Assembly (NCBI RefSeq): GCF_048569485.1
Contig: NC_134354.1
Location: 339,236,643 to 339,300,642 of the forward strand
Direction of reading: 5' to 3'
DNA: 64,000 nucleotides
DNA from: Anomaloglossus baeobatrachus
Lineage: Eukaryota; Chordata; Amphibia; Anura; Aromobatidae
Notes under the pieces: generated by a model
Databases searched by the model: none
Seen by the model: the letters and a program-made list of their open reading frames with translations, nothing else
What the model was told of the DNA's origin: nothing
Made by a program: the position numbers and the translations under genes
Shown here: piece after piece, positions 20,909-35,200 of the stretch
How the letters are laid out: every line of letters starts with the position of its first letter
How positions within the stretch are numbered: position 1 is the stretch's first letter

Positions 20909-23900
20909 CTGAGGAAGACGAATTAACATTATAAGATTTCTGCATATTGTTCTACAAACATATATACATACGCTATACAAAGTAATACTACAGAATTGTT
21001 TATACATCTATTCTAGCATTGTCATTACAATTTAGTAGTAGTAGTACATTTTAAATAACTGTGCTGTATTCTGCTGTCTCTATTAATTTAATTAAGGAGA
21101 TGACCGCTAAAGAAAGTATTACTTAAAATTTATTTGTTCACGAAGCAGAGGTTGTATATCCTTAGCCTACTGACACAGCACAAAAGTTACTTTGCTATTT
21201 TCAGCAATACTGAAGTCCTTGAAAACTACTGCAGAGGAATTCAATTTCACATTTGTTTATACCTCTTATCTATGTAATTTTTATAGAGCAATTTGTGTCC
21301 TTCCAGTGCCTATAAACTGGGGAGGAACAGAAGGTAAAAGTTAAGATTTAGGTGAGGCTACAAGAGTAAACAGAAGCAGGCAGCCTCTTATGTAACTTTC
21401 CTTACCAGCTTTTTCATTGATATTAACCATTTGAAATATAAGTAGCATATAGTACTAAGTCTAAAATGTATGTAAAGAACATTTACTGGGTTTAAAGTAG
21501 CTTAAACAAGAGGTTTAATTTGTACTTATAGGCATTTTAAAAAGTACAAATAGGAAAATAGGCCAATGCAAAGGTTAGAGCACCCTTGGAGATTTGTGTG
21601 CTCAGATATCTTTGACCAAGTTTCAGACCTCAATTAGCCTATTAGAGTTATGGCTTGTTCACTATTATCATTAGGAAAGGCCAGATAATGCAAATTTCAT
21701 GGTTTTATAAAAATCCTCTTAGTTTGTGCCAAAAACAGCAGCCATGGATTTTTCTAAGCAGCTGCCTAGCACTCTGAAAATGAAAATAGTGGAGGTTCAC
21801 AAAGGAGTAAAAGGTTATAAGAAAATAGCAGAAGCATTTATTTTTAAATTGCCCTTTCCTCATTTTGAAATGTAATTAAGAAATGGCAGTTAACAGGAGG
21901 AGGTCAAGATAAGGGCTGGAAAAACAAGCTAAATTTCTGTGAGAGCTGCTCATAGGGTTGGTAGAGAGGCAAATCAGAACCTCTACTTGACTACAAAAGA
22001 CCTTCAGAAAGCTTTAGCAAACATTGTTCTACTGTTCAGAGACATTTGCCCAAATATGACCTTCATGGAAGAGTCATCAGAAGAAAATCTGTTCTGTATC
22101 CTCACCATAAAATTCCACATTAGAAATATGCAAAACAACATCTAAACAAGCCTGATGTATTTTGGAAAGAAGTCCTGTGGACTGATGAGGTTAAAATAGA
22201 ACTCTTTGATCCTAAACACAACAGGTTATCTCAAAAGGTGCAAGCTGAAGGTTTTACAGTGGTGCTCATCGTCCCCTGATCTGAACATCATTGAAAATCT
22301 GTGGCTAGACCTCAAAAGGACAGTGCATGCAGGGCGACCCAGGAATCTCACAGAACTGGAAGACTTTTTCAAAGAAGCATGGATGAAAATCACACAAACA
22401 AGAATTGAAAATAGATTGTAAAAGCTTTTTGAAGGCAGCCAAGAGGTGATACTTGCCAAGAGTGGTGCTACTAGGTACTAACAATGCAGGGTGCCCAAAC
22501 CTTTGCATTGGCCTATTTTCCTTTTATGTTAATTTTAAAATGTAAACAAGGATTTATTTTTTTTTTGCCTAAAACACAAAGGAAATGGGTCATTTTTATG
22601 TCTTTTAGAGATCATTTCATTTTCAATATGCTTAAGTTTTCACAATAACAGTAATTTTGATCAGGGGTGCCCAAACTTACATGGTACTGTAGTTAGATGT
22701 ACTGAGCAGGGTTTTATAGAGCTTGGATAAGGCCTATGTAAAAATAGCTAGGGATAGAAAGGAAAGAAGAATAATGGAAGGCAGGAAAAGGCTCAGAAGT
22801 AAAGCTACAAGCAGTGAACTCAAGTTTCCAAAACTGTCTAGAATAGGCAGAAAAGTATTCAATTATCTTAATTTTCACAGGAAACTTTTAAAAAAAGATT
22901 TTTTTAACTCCCAAAACTCCCCATAATATACTGTAAGCAATGAAGCATGTTAAAGGATGGATCTAACCTCTATGTCAATTAGGCTACCATAACATGAGAA
23001 GGATGGAGCACTGGTAGAGCCACATGACTGGAAGTACAAGAAATGAAAGCAATGCATTATTTTCTATGCGCTCATCCTGGTAGCTCACACTTATGACCTT
23101 CACTTAACTTCTTCTTGTGCCCAGCAAAGTCTTCAGCAACAACCTAATAGAAGACTGGTGGATCTCCAGGATGATAGCAAGCAGATTAATAAAATGTGCA
23201 TGCTGGTCACCTAAAATTAGTTCTTGGTGACACATTTTCATCATTAATTTTTCCCTGAGTCACATTTTAATTACCAGATCCCTAATATAAAGCGCCAGGT
23301 TGGCACCATTTTCATTTGAAAAAAAAAAATTAGGAGTAGCAGTTAAAAGATAAGGTAATGCTCTTTGGGATGAAATCCATCATATATGGCTTTCATATTT
23401 GGAAATATGGAGTATATTAATTGCATTCAGATAGCGGTGCAGTCCTTGGGAGATCTATGGGGACTTTGTTCACATCTGTGTAGGAGGCTTTGTTTGGAGA
23501 AAGCTTTATTGTAAGGTAAAATACTGGACAACATTAGGTGTTTCTGTTCCTATAACACAATAGAAATATGGAATTATGACTGCTGATGTGAACACAGCCC
23601 TACCATGCCAAGACTCCTATAATGTGATAAAGTGCTGTAATAATTGTCATAAATCGCCTCTACAGTCACAGTGAAAGTAGATAATCTTTTGTATTTGTGG
23701 TGAAGTCGCTGTAAACAGCAGTTAATGCCAAGGATTTCACGTGCCAAATACTTTTCCTTCCCATCTTTACCAGTCAGGTTTGATATCACTACATGGTTAC
23801 CCAGCTATTACTGTCACACAGATAAGCAGACGTGGTTTCTCCTTCTCTACATTCAGATCCTAATTCCAATTCAGTGAAGAGTAGCAATAACATTCTTGTA

Positions 23901-25825
23901 CATTATCTTACCGGAGAACACGCAAAAGACGGACTTGAGACTTCTTCATATTTAGGAAGTTGTTTACTGGAATTCTTTCCTCACTTGATCTTTGTTTACT
24001 ATCAGCAATAACTCTAAAGAAAATAAAGTCATTTAGTCTTGCTAGAGACTGGATATATTACAAATAATGAAACAGTGACTCCGTGAATCGTATCATTGTA
24101 GTACTGGAGATTTTTGTCACGAACAGGGAATTGTAAACTAAGTTTCAGAATGATTTGCCAATACTGATGCAGTGACAGGGTTAAATGCATATTTGTTTTA
24201 TCACTTTATTACATTTTTTATTGGAGCAATATAAGATGGCTGGCATTCTGGTCACTTTTCACTGACGCCATTCAGGAAAAAAAAAGATGGATCCGTACCA
24301 ATAACAGTTTATTTGTTTTATAGAGTAAGGTAAAAATTTAAATGCTTACCACGAATTTTCTCTCCTCATAATTATAATTTGCTTGTAATATAATAAGTCT
24401 ATACTTATATCTGTAATATGCCATAATGTAACGGGCCTGTCTCGTTCACACATACATACAACACACCCCAAATGTAAACAGTTCAGACTTGTAATACAGA
24501 CTCAGAAAGTCTTTGGACATTCATCATTTGTCTATCTCTACTTTTAATTTCTGTTCTACCATGTTTCCTTGAAAATAAGACCTACCCCTAAAATAATCCC
24601 CAATGTGCCCTACTCCAAACAACAGTCCTAGTTAAATTCAGGGCCGGTGATAGGGGATGGGGGAGTAACTAGGCAATTGCACTGGTCCCCCACTTTTAGG
24701 GGACACCATCATTTCTAATCCAAGGTTAAGACTGCTTAAAGAGGTGGTCCACTACAAATCATAGTAGCCACATTGATTTAAAGTAGGTAAAGAAGGCTTT
24801 TTCTAAATACCTTCTGTTTGAAATTCAGCCTGTGAGTGGCACCATCAGCTAATCCCCATCACGTGACCCGGGCTGCAGTGACCTCTGATGCCCGGTGATG
24901 TCTCGTGAACTTCCAGAAATGGGAACTGTGAAGTGACTGGGCTGTGGACTGAGTTTCATCACACGTCACAGCATCTCACGTGCTTGCAGCGCTTTATAAA
25001 TCGGTGAAGGTGAGAGCGCTGGGTGGTGACATGTGAAGAAACTCCACCCACAGCTGACACTCACAGAGACTTCTTTCCTTGCTTTAAACCGATGTGGCCA
25101 CTATGCTTTGTAGTGGACCACCTCTATAAGGACCATTGGTGGCCTTTCACCAGCATTTAACTGCAGAAATCAAGAGGAGAAAGGCTGGTATATACCATAT
25201 GTTCAGTGTGTATATACACATGGGTATGTGCAGTGTGTGATGACATGATTATATCTGAATAAAAGTTTTTTTGTTCAAGAATAAAATGTGGATTGTCCAT
25301 GGGAAAAAAAAGACATCCTTTGAAATAAGCCCTAACCCATCTTTAAGAGCAAAAAATATTATAAGACCCCGTGTTATTTTCAGGGAAATTTGGTAGATAT
25401 AAGCCGCAGTCTTATAAAATGCTGCCAATGGTTTCTCATATTGGAATAACTTGGCAAAGGTAAGGAAAGTGCAGAGTATAGACTCAGTCTTTGGTCTATT
25501 AGATAATGTAATTATTGCAAAAAGGAAAATGTTCAGGCCATGGCCAGTAATCACTGCAATTACTGCTATTCCAATTACTTTATTTGTGACATATGGCCAA
25601 AGACAAAAAAAAAAAAAAGAAAAACAACGACAAAAGACCTAAAGGTTTAATACCAAAAACAGGCAAACTAGCTTGGTTTTTAGTAGGATACAGGATAAAT
25701 CTCCATGTTACTCAGCTTGGTGAAAGTATAAGTAACTTTATTGGAAGGTAGAGGAGGATAAACATTAGACAGGACTTGTCCTACAAAAATAAAGTCCATA
25801 TAAATCTAGCTTGATTGAAATAGCT

Positions 25826-25858
<33 letters not shown>

Positions 25859-27388
25859 ATTATTATTTATTATGTATAAAAAAAATGTATAAATTTGCTA
25901 ACAGAGTTAGGTTAAAAAGACATTTTTCAGTGTGGAAAACATTGTAAAACTAAATTCGCCCTCTCAATCCTCCCCCCCATCAAAATAAAGCAAAACACAA
26001 CAAAAGTTAAATTGCTTTTTTTATATGTGTTCATTAAAAAAAAATCTGTCATCCCACAGACTCAAGCCCTCATGCAGCTATGTTGATGGAAAAACAAAGT
26101 AAAATATTCTCAGAATACAGAGACCAAACCGTATGTATTTAATAAGTCACTGTCTTCAAGGCCTAAATTGACTGCATGGTTACGAGTATAGAGAACAGTA
26201 AGCAAATCTATGTTTTAGTGTGCTGATATATTTAAAGCACAACACCAACAATTTTTATTTTTTCTTGTAACACTGGAGCCGTGCTTTACATCCAAGTCCC
26301 CTGACCCCAGGGGCGTAACAATCTCGGTTGAAAAGATTGCGACTGGACCGGGCATGTGCTATAGGGGGCCCGCCAACCTTAGCACCTACTTCAGCTGGAT
26401 CTGAGACCCCAGATCATTGGCTTATGTCCTTTGATAAACCCTGGTGTATTTGCAACTAGGGAGAAATGCGTCGGAACCATGGGACTGGTCGGTTTACTAT
26501 ATCTATAAATACAACCTTTAAAGATAAGTACCCGGAAGTTTGTTATCTTCTGTGATAGGTGTTGTAGTCTGTGTAGGGCCGTATAGGGTCGCTTTAGGGC
26601 TTCCTGACTGTGAATGGGGACGCCAAAAAACAGTTAGGGCATCATACCCTCCATTGTTAGACTCCAAGGGCCTACTAGGGTCAGAGTGCATAGGCCATTA
26701 TTCATATGCTTTAAAATATCTGTTGGACAGAGGATTGTTATTTTTTCTTGTTGCAGGTTGTCAACATACTGGGAATCTACCCTTTACAGATTGATGTGGT
26801 TATTACACTATCTGTATATATCCAATAGAACTGGTTTATTACATCAGTACATATTGCATATGCATATTGGCCTACTAGGGTCAGTCTGTATAGGCTATCA
26901 TGTATATGCCTTAAAATATCCGCTGAATAGAGGATTGCTATTTTTTATTGTTGCAGCTCGTCGACAAACTGGGACTCTACCCATTACAGATTGATGTGGT
27001 TATTACACTATCTGCATTTATCCAATAGAACTGGTTAATTATATCAGTAAATCTTGCCTCTGCATATTATGTTTTTGTTATTGCCTATACATGTATGCCT
27101 ACCTATTGGAGTACTCTGCCCAGTCTTTTTAAATCACTGGTGTGTGTGTGTGTTTTGGGCTTGATCTTTTAATTAATTCATTAAAAGTTACTTTTTAGCA
27201 GTGTTTTTGTTCTTGAGGGTTATATTACATTTACACACCTTGTCCTAATCTGCTACAGCTTTGGTGTTTTTTCTGAGTTACATACACTAGAAAGGGGCCC
27301 AGGATAGGCAATTCATATTCCAGAATGGGAGACATACATACCTGGAAGAGAACCAGGATGGGGAAGTATTTATAAAACATATACATGT

Positions 27389-27424
<36 letters not shown>

Positions 27425-30400
27425 TCATGATGAAGACAAGTAATTAGCGCATAGGTGATGCGATCAACACATTTCGGGTCACTCACACACTAATTGTTTG
27501 TCTTCTTCAAAATGCACTGTATGTGAACTACTACTAATATAAAACATTGTGTTTGTTGAGCCGGACTTCATCCTTTATTATTCCTATGCTCCTGGCTATG
27601 GTGGTGCCGATATCCGAGCACCATACAAAAGTTGACTTACAATTGTAGTGAGCTGGATTGTAGTTTGAGAGACATATATACCATGATGGGTGATATATAT
27701 GCCAGGGTGGGCCCCGGATATGGGGCATATGTACTGGGATGGTCCCAGGATAGGGGACACTATATCTCAGGAAGACGGTCCAGGATGGGGGACATACAAT
27801 GTATACCAGGATTGTCCCAGGATGGGGAACAGTATGTTCAGGATGGGGCCATATATACCAGGATGGTCCCAGGATGTTGGATACTATATTCCAGGATGGA
27901 GTACATATATATCATAATTTGGGACATACAGTGACAAGCAAAAGGGTAACAATGGGTTGAATGTATGACTTTCAGGCTCCATATCTCACCATCCACTACA
28001 GCTTCTACCATGAGATTAACTTAATTTTATAGACAATAATCTATCTCATACATATATTTAACTTGCAACTATTAGTTTAGAAGATTCTTGTCATGTCACT
28101 TCATTGTTACTTTTTTGCTCCTAAAACCTAAATTAATTTTTTTAGTTTTTTGTAAACCCACCTTTGACTTTCAACACTGCCTGAATCCTTCTGGGCATGT
28201 TCTAGGTCAGATTCAGGTATGCCTTGACCAAAATCTAACCCCAGGTCTCTTTTACATAGTCCGAATGTTGGTGTATACTAGTTTATTTATTGGGTATGTA
28301 TACAGCATTTTCTTCAACTGTACCAAAAAGTGTTCAATTGGGTTGAGGTCTGGGGCCTGTAAGGGCTGATCAAGCATCTCTACTTCATTGTCACTGAACC
28401 ATTTGTTCTCAAAGCTTGAAGTATGCTTTTGGTCGTTGTCCTGCTGGAACACTGTCGTCCTTTTGAAACCCATAGCACTTGATCTCCTGTGATTTGTGAC
28501 CTTCCAGCAAACTTCACTGTTTCATGGAGTGCGCCGGAGGTCCCTCTTCAATATATCTCTAGGAGAGCATTGGTCTGGGATTGCATTAGGAACTTGTGAC
28601 GCAACTTCTGATTTCCAAGCCAGTCAGAAGATACTGTCACAAGATGGTGCTGTGGGACTGGAGCAATGTCGGTAAAAGGTGAAGCCACAGGAAGGTGAGT
28701 ATATGGCAGAGGACTTAGATTTCAAGCGCCACTCCAGAGCTGAAAAAAGACATACTGGACTGGTTCTTTAAGAGATAATTACAATCCACCAGTTTCCATA
28801 AATTCCTCACACCTGGTGTTGACTTCTCTGCTGAAGAATTGTCACACTATATACAGGTCAGAGTACACATTGTTCAGTTCATCCTTCACAGTTTCACTTC
28901 TTTTCAGTATATTTAGAATATAGGACATGCTTCCTGCCAATATAACCCCTTCAGTTTCCAATTTCTATTTTAATTGACTATTTAAAGGGGTTGTAAAGAA
29001 AAAGTCTGGCAGCTTTATTCTACAAACAGCACAACTGCCCAAGGTTTTGTCGGTATAGGAAGTGGATAGGGTTGATCTACCATACCATATAACCAGTGGA
29101 CTCTTACAGTATTATTTTAGGAAGAAAGCCACCATGTGTTTACATTTTGTATAACAGCTTTAAAGAAGTTAAAGGCCAAAAAGAACTACGTAAATGTTTA
29201 AGCTGATAGAGTATTACTAGAATACTGAGGGGCAAATGAAGAAAGAGCTATAGAGTATGATAATACAATAAAACAGCAAAGTTTATTGATATAAATGTAA
29301 GTACAAAAATATGTGCAAAAGGGACCCGACTAGAGCATGGGTAGCAATAGATGAAATAAGGCTATCCAGAGCCCACAAAGGTCCAGAGTCACAATCTAAA
29401 CCATAAAGTGCACCTCTCTTCCATCTCCTGAAGTCACCTGTACTGTCCGGGTCATGTCCCAAGGAGTTTATCTATATGACTGACATGACGTGTACACCTT
29501 TGTGCTACACTGTGACCTGCTTTTCATTCTTTGCCATATCCTGCTATTATAGTAGAGGCACTTATTGATTTAAACACAGACCATGCACTTTATGATTTAG
29601 ATTTACATTCTGGTAATACTGTATCACCTTAAACATTTAGGGGGTTTTTTTCAATCTTTAGTATTATTGGTCTGGACCTCATTTAGGACAAGGAGGTAGA
29701 TTTGTAGGTTTATAAACTTTCAAGCAGTTGCCCAATGCTCCTCACATTGCATTGAAGGCAAGTGGTGCCAATAATGTGATGACCCCGCATATCTGGCAAT
29801 TGGCAGATGTTGTGCATGTCGTATTCTAAGGAACAGCATACATGCATGATACTCCGTGATCCTGCATGGGTCTCAAAAGGCATGTGCTGTCTTATCGTCA
29901 TTGTCACTGCGCCGCTAAAATATATTGTGGCACCAGACAACCTCTTTAAAGGTTTTGCATGGTATCTTTCTGCTAATCTAGCTCTATCGTTAATCACTTA
30001 TAACTAAAGGGCAAACCTGATTTGGTATTTGAAAAGGTTTTTGTTTTTTAAAGAAGAAAACTTTGGAGTGGCAAAAATAAAATAAGAGCAATAACTGGCC
30101 ACTTCTCATCTGGTGACAGGTCCTCTTTAAATGGGGGTATCTATAGACCTGAAATTTTAACTAAATCACCATAGACACTTTTACATATGTGTTCGAACGT
30201 TTACAAGCCATTTCCACCCTACAGACATTGTATCTGGGGAAAGTCACTGCAGACCTACTCCTTCTCCTAGTTCTTCTAGTTATGCGTTTACTCTTATCAC
30301 CCTTTGAGAAAATGTTAGGTGAAAGCATCTCAGGGTGAAATGAATTAGATCACGACATCGCACCCACTGTGCAGCGCTGCAGAACACACACTGTGGAGAC

Positions 30401-32206
30401 CAGAGCAGTGGAGGGGGGAACTGGGAGACATGAGGATTTATCTATTTGTTTCCTCAATGAGTACATTGTGGGGGCCCTTCTACTGTTTGAAGGGTTAGAT
30501 GGTGTACATTATACTATTTGCAGGACTATTTGTGGGTCATTATGCTAGCTGTAGGGCTTTGTGAGCATTCATTATATTGTTTGCAGGGCTATGTCGGAGG
30601 CCATTATACTATCTGAAGGGCGATGTGGAGGCCATTATACTTTAAGCAGGCAATTATGTGACGCCCTGGCAGAACCAGGTAGTCACACAAAAGGCCCCTG
30701 CATAACACCATCCCTCACAGGGTTACATACAGCCGACCTGAAACCCTAGCCACCCCCCCTCAGGGCAAGACAGACACACCAGAGGGCGGGACCAGGTGGT
30801 TAGGAAACACCCACCTAGGGGTCTAGACAGCCCGGGGCGGGAAAACAAGGAGTCAAGTCGAAGTCTAGAGTTCAAGTTGAGAGGAGTGGAGGCTGGGGCT
30901 AGGTGTAGCTCCAGCGGAGGTGAAGCTCAAGTTGACTGGCACCTGGTGCCTTGGCTAGGTGGCAGAAGGTAATCCCCTTCAGCAGGCAACGGGAAGACGG
31001 CAGCCAGAGATCCGAGGTGGACCGGGACAGGGTTGCAGCCCGCCGGTACTCATACTGGAGAACCGACCTGGAAACCATACACAGAGGGGGTACTTGGACC
31101 CTGAAGCCAGGACCGGAACCAACGGCCTAGCTAATTAACCAATTTAGGGCAGGATTTTAGGTACTGTCCCAACCAAAGTCCCAAAAGCAGACAACCACCC
31201 CCAGAGAGGGATAGGGCAACCGCCAGGGCCCGGTAGATCCCACGGGTCAGCGTCAGCGGGCACGGCTCCTCAGGTACACAACAAGCCGGGAGCGGACTCC
31301 TGTGTTCCATAAAGGGAAGTCCAACACAAGCAAAAAAACAGTGCAGAGGGAAAAGACGGCGACCACCGGCCCAGGTGGGGGACCAGAGTACATCCGGCCG
31401 CGGCGGCCGGCCACCAGCACCTTGGTTTACCAAAAGACTAGTGTGATTTATTCAACTGTGAGTAACCAAACATCCCCTGGTACGTCCGGGTGTGAGGCCC
31501 CTGCCATTGCCATCCCCTGCACAGAGCCACTGGGTCTCGGGGCAACCATCCCTACCCACAGAGGGGTTAACATCCAGCTGCCATTACATCTCCCCTTGGG
31601 TGTCCCACAACAGCAGCGGTGGTGCCACCTTTCACCACACACCGTGGGTGGTGTCACAAACTGAATACGGCCAAGCCCGTACAACTACGTCCCCCTTTTC
31701 ATTTGGCATGTCCATGTGACCCCCGGGTCCAGAGGATCCCTCGAGCCACACACAGCGGGTCCGGATCCTAGCAGCCCGGCTGCTACAGGCGTGGGGGCGG
31801 CACAATTATACAGTGTGGAGGTTTGTGTTAGGTCCATCATACTATGTATAAGGTTGTGTGGGGGCTATTATACTGTTTGGATGGCTATATGAGGGCCATT
31901 ACACTGTGTGAGGATTGTGTAGTGGCCATTATACTGTATGGAGGGCCATCATACTGTATGGAGGGCTGTGTGGGGGCCATCATATTGTGTGGAGGGCTGT
32001 GTTGGGGTCACTGTGGGGGCATCATATTGTGCCTGTGGAGGGTACTGTGGGTGTACCATACTGTGTTTGGAGAGCACTTTTGTTAGCATCCTACTTTACG
32101 GGGGGTATGAAAGCGGTATTGCGTGGAAATACTAAGGGGTTTCAATAGGAGGAAAATTACTTTTAAGGACTGCAAAGGTGTGAGTTGTTCTCTGGTGTGA
32201 TCTTAC

Positions 32207-32244
<38 letters not shown>

Positions 32245-35200
32245 CTTTTTGGGGGGAACAATTAGTATTTTTGCTATAGGGCCCCATGAATTCTATGTAT
32301 GCCCTTACCAGCAGTAGAGTAGAAGTTAACCATTTACGATGCCACCCCATTTAAGATGAGGGTGCTTTGCGATTATCCCCCATCTTGTAGAATTAGCAAA
32401 AAATACAAAGACTCATATCTCTGGAACCACAAGGCAGATTAAAAATTAAAGCGAAATTTTCTGGAGCGGCGGAAATAAAATAAAAACAGGCCAATATTAA
32501 TCCGGTTACAGGAAGTCTTTAATTTACCACTGAATTCATTAATATAGAAGTGGTTGATGTTTCCTTGTGGAAATATGTATTAGCTGTACAACAGGAATGC
32601 TATAGGTCTACATTAGCCCATGTTTCCAGCTCTCAAAAGGCAATGTTGTAATCTTATAGATTTATTATCCAACTAAGAAACATTTAACATTAATACAGAT
32701 GACTATTAGGTGAAGTTCCCATAATGCATTTTGGTGCTGTGTATCTGCACTGCACAAAAAAAGGTAGTGTCTTACAGTGCCAACTCTCATGATCCAGGTC
32801 TGTATCGGTTGCTGCGGTTTGATTATTTCACCCAGCTCCGGCCTCGTCATGTCAAGGGTTAACTCTTCCCTGCCTCACTCTGGTTTCTGGGACACCTCTG
32901 GTTCAATGCAGTGATAGTTTATGCTCTGCAGCATGTGTTACTGGCTCTGGTGAGTTACCCGATCTGTCCTGCCTCCCAGCTACCTTGTTCTGACCCATAC
33001 TCTCCTCCATTCGTCTGTCTGTCCCAGTCCTCGACTACCCTTTCCTGTCTACTGTGTACCCTTCCCTTTCTGTCCTCCTCCCTTGTTTGTACTTGGAATT
33101 CACAGAATCTGAACTGTATCCACATTTCTGACTCTGACCGCTGTCTCTCGCTTTGGCTGTATCTGTGGCTTCTCGGCTTCAGACCCTCGGCTATCACCTG
33201 ACCACGACTATCCCTGTACTATTGTCGAACCCTCCTGCTGCTGACTTGGTTTACTGACTACTCTACTGCCCTCTAGTGGTTTGACTGCTAACTGCACTCT
33301 GAAGCTACACTGCTTATAGCTTTAGTGTCTCCCTTGGTATAATGTGACACCAACAAAGTGTACAGAAATCTCATGACCACTGTGTTTTGTTTTGTTGCTT
33401 GTTACACAGCATAAACTGACCTGCAGTGCATGTTTCAAATCCCAAACATGGCAAATTTATCTTGCAGTTACGCTGTATGGATTTCTCCTATAAAATTGCA
33501 ATAGATGCAGAAAAATCCACAGGTAAAAAATGCATATGTGTTTAGTGTGTTTCTGCTGCAGAAACTAACTACAAATACTTGTAATCTGCACAACACTGTC
33601 AATAAAATTTTGCCAAAACCCAATTTAGAAAGTATAAAAAACAAAGCAGCTTTTATTAAAAACAAACAAAATAAAAAAACAAAAAGCGCAAAACGTGATA
33701 AAAACGCATAGAACCTAATAGGGTTAGAAAAGCTGAAACATGAAAAATTCACCAGATACTCATCATGAAATGTCGCCTAAAAACACTGTTTACGTATTAG
33801 TTCATTTAACCCTTTACAATATCCTTACTTAAACTAAAACTATAGGATTAAATGAATTAAACTGCTAAAAGGTCTCACAGCTCTTCAGGCTGTACTGCCA
33901 AGGGTTAATGACAATTATATGTAATACAAACAAGATGTGATGACCTCTTACTTTGCTGGATTTTGGCAGAAACTGTTGCAGGTTCTGTCCTTTCCGTCCT
34001 GACAGTGGCAGCGGGCTGACGATCTCTTTCTGCGCCTTCCGGGGCTCCCTAAGCCATAAGGAAGCATTTGGCTGTGAGAACAGGTAAACACATAATACAT
34101 TATTTCGGATTTCCAGCAGCTGGGCTCTTGTATGATACCGATACATTTATATAGAATATATGGTGCTTGGCAAAGCAGAAGACTGAGCTGAGCACACATG
34201 GGACAAGGACAAAGAATATAATCCAGGTCATAGTCTACTGGCTAAGTCACCATCCCAGGCTCCTCTAATGCACTCACCTTCCGGTGTTTATCCAAATAAT
34301 ATCCAGGTGACAAAAATATATACACTCCTTGTCCATCCAGTTATTGCAGGAACATCGCTTCACCCGCGTGTGACCGCTAGGTTGGACAGATGAAGAAATG
34401 GTGGCGGTAACTAGAAAATAAAGAGTGCAAGGTATAAAGTCATCTACTCAGAAGCTACAACACTGGAGGCTGGATGGTCCGAGCTACACTTCATGTAAGG
34501 AGCGGCCAAGACAATAAAGAAATCACATGAAAACGTGTTGAGAAAATGTATCACTCCATTCATAAAGATGATTCTCAAGCCTACAATTCTCATTAGATGG
34601 CTCTGATGTCACTGGGAAATGGACATTGTACAAGCTTTATCTGTGTGCATGGCCTCAGTAATAAGGTGTATTATGTGTAGAGTACATCCTACCCAGCACT
34701 GAAGACATCTCAGAATGGGCCATGGGTGGGCTATTATAGATGGGCCTCATGAAGGATAACTGTAGCTATAGGCCCTTCTGCAGCGAGGTTGGCACAGATC
34801 CAACATGCAGCTTGTAGGATCCCCATCATGTGGGACATCATAGCCGGGCATTGTTCTGAAGCCTGGGCTTTATGCAGGTCAGGTATATATGGACAGACAT
34901 ACCATGTAGCCAGACTATAGAAAGGCAGACACGTCTCTGGGAACTGCAAGGTGGCACACTTCAGAAGATGTTCAGAGGACACGTTGTGTAGGGATTTCAC
35001 CCCGCTGCGTTGTATATAACTTACATGTACTTGTATATGACCAATATACAGTATCTTATATGATGCTCATTTTTCCTAAGCGCTTAAAATAATAGAATAA
35101 ATGTGCACAAAACTAACACATCTAATCATGCACATCCCTCATTATCGGTTATGCCCCCATGGACAAACATCATGAAAAATGACCCAAACTCACAGCAAAA

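Noticed and set aside
20905-20930. CTGAGGAAGACGAATTAAC as a hammerhead ribozyme core
   Set aside because: It lacks the GAAA half of the core and is explained by the edn2 exon 5 acceptor on the other strand.
31131-31433. 100-codon minus-strand frame
   Set aside because: It lies inside a solo LTR and has no recognisable domain.
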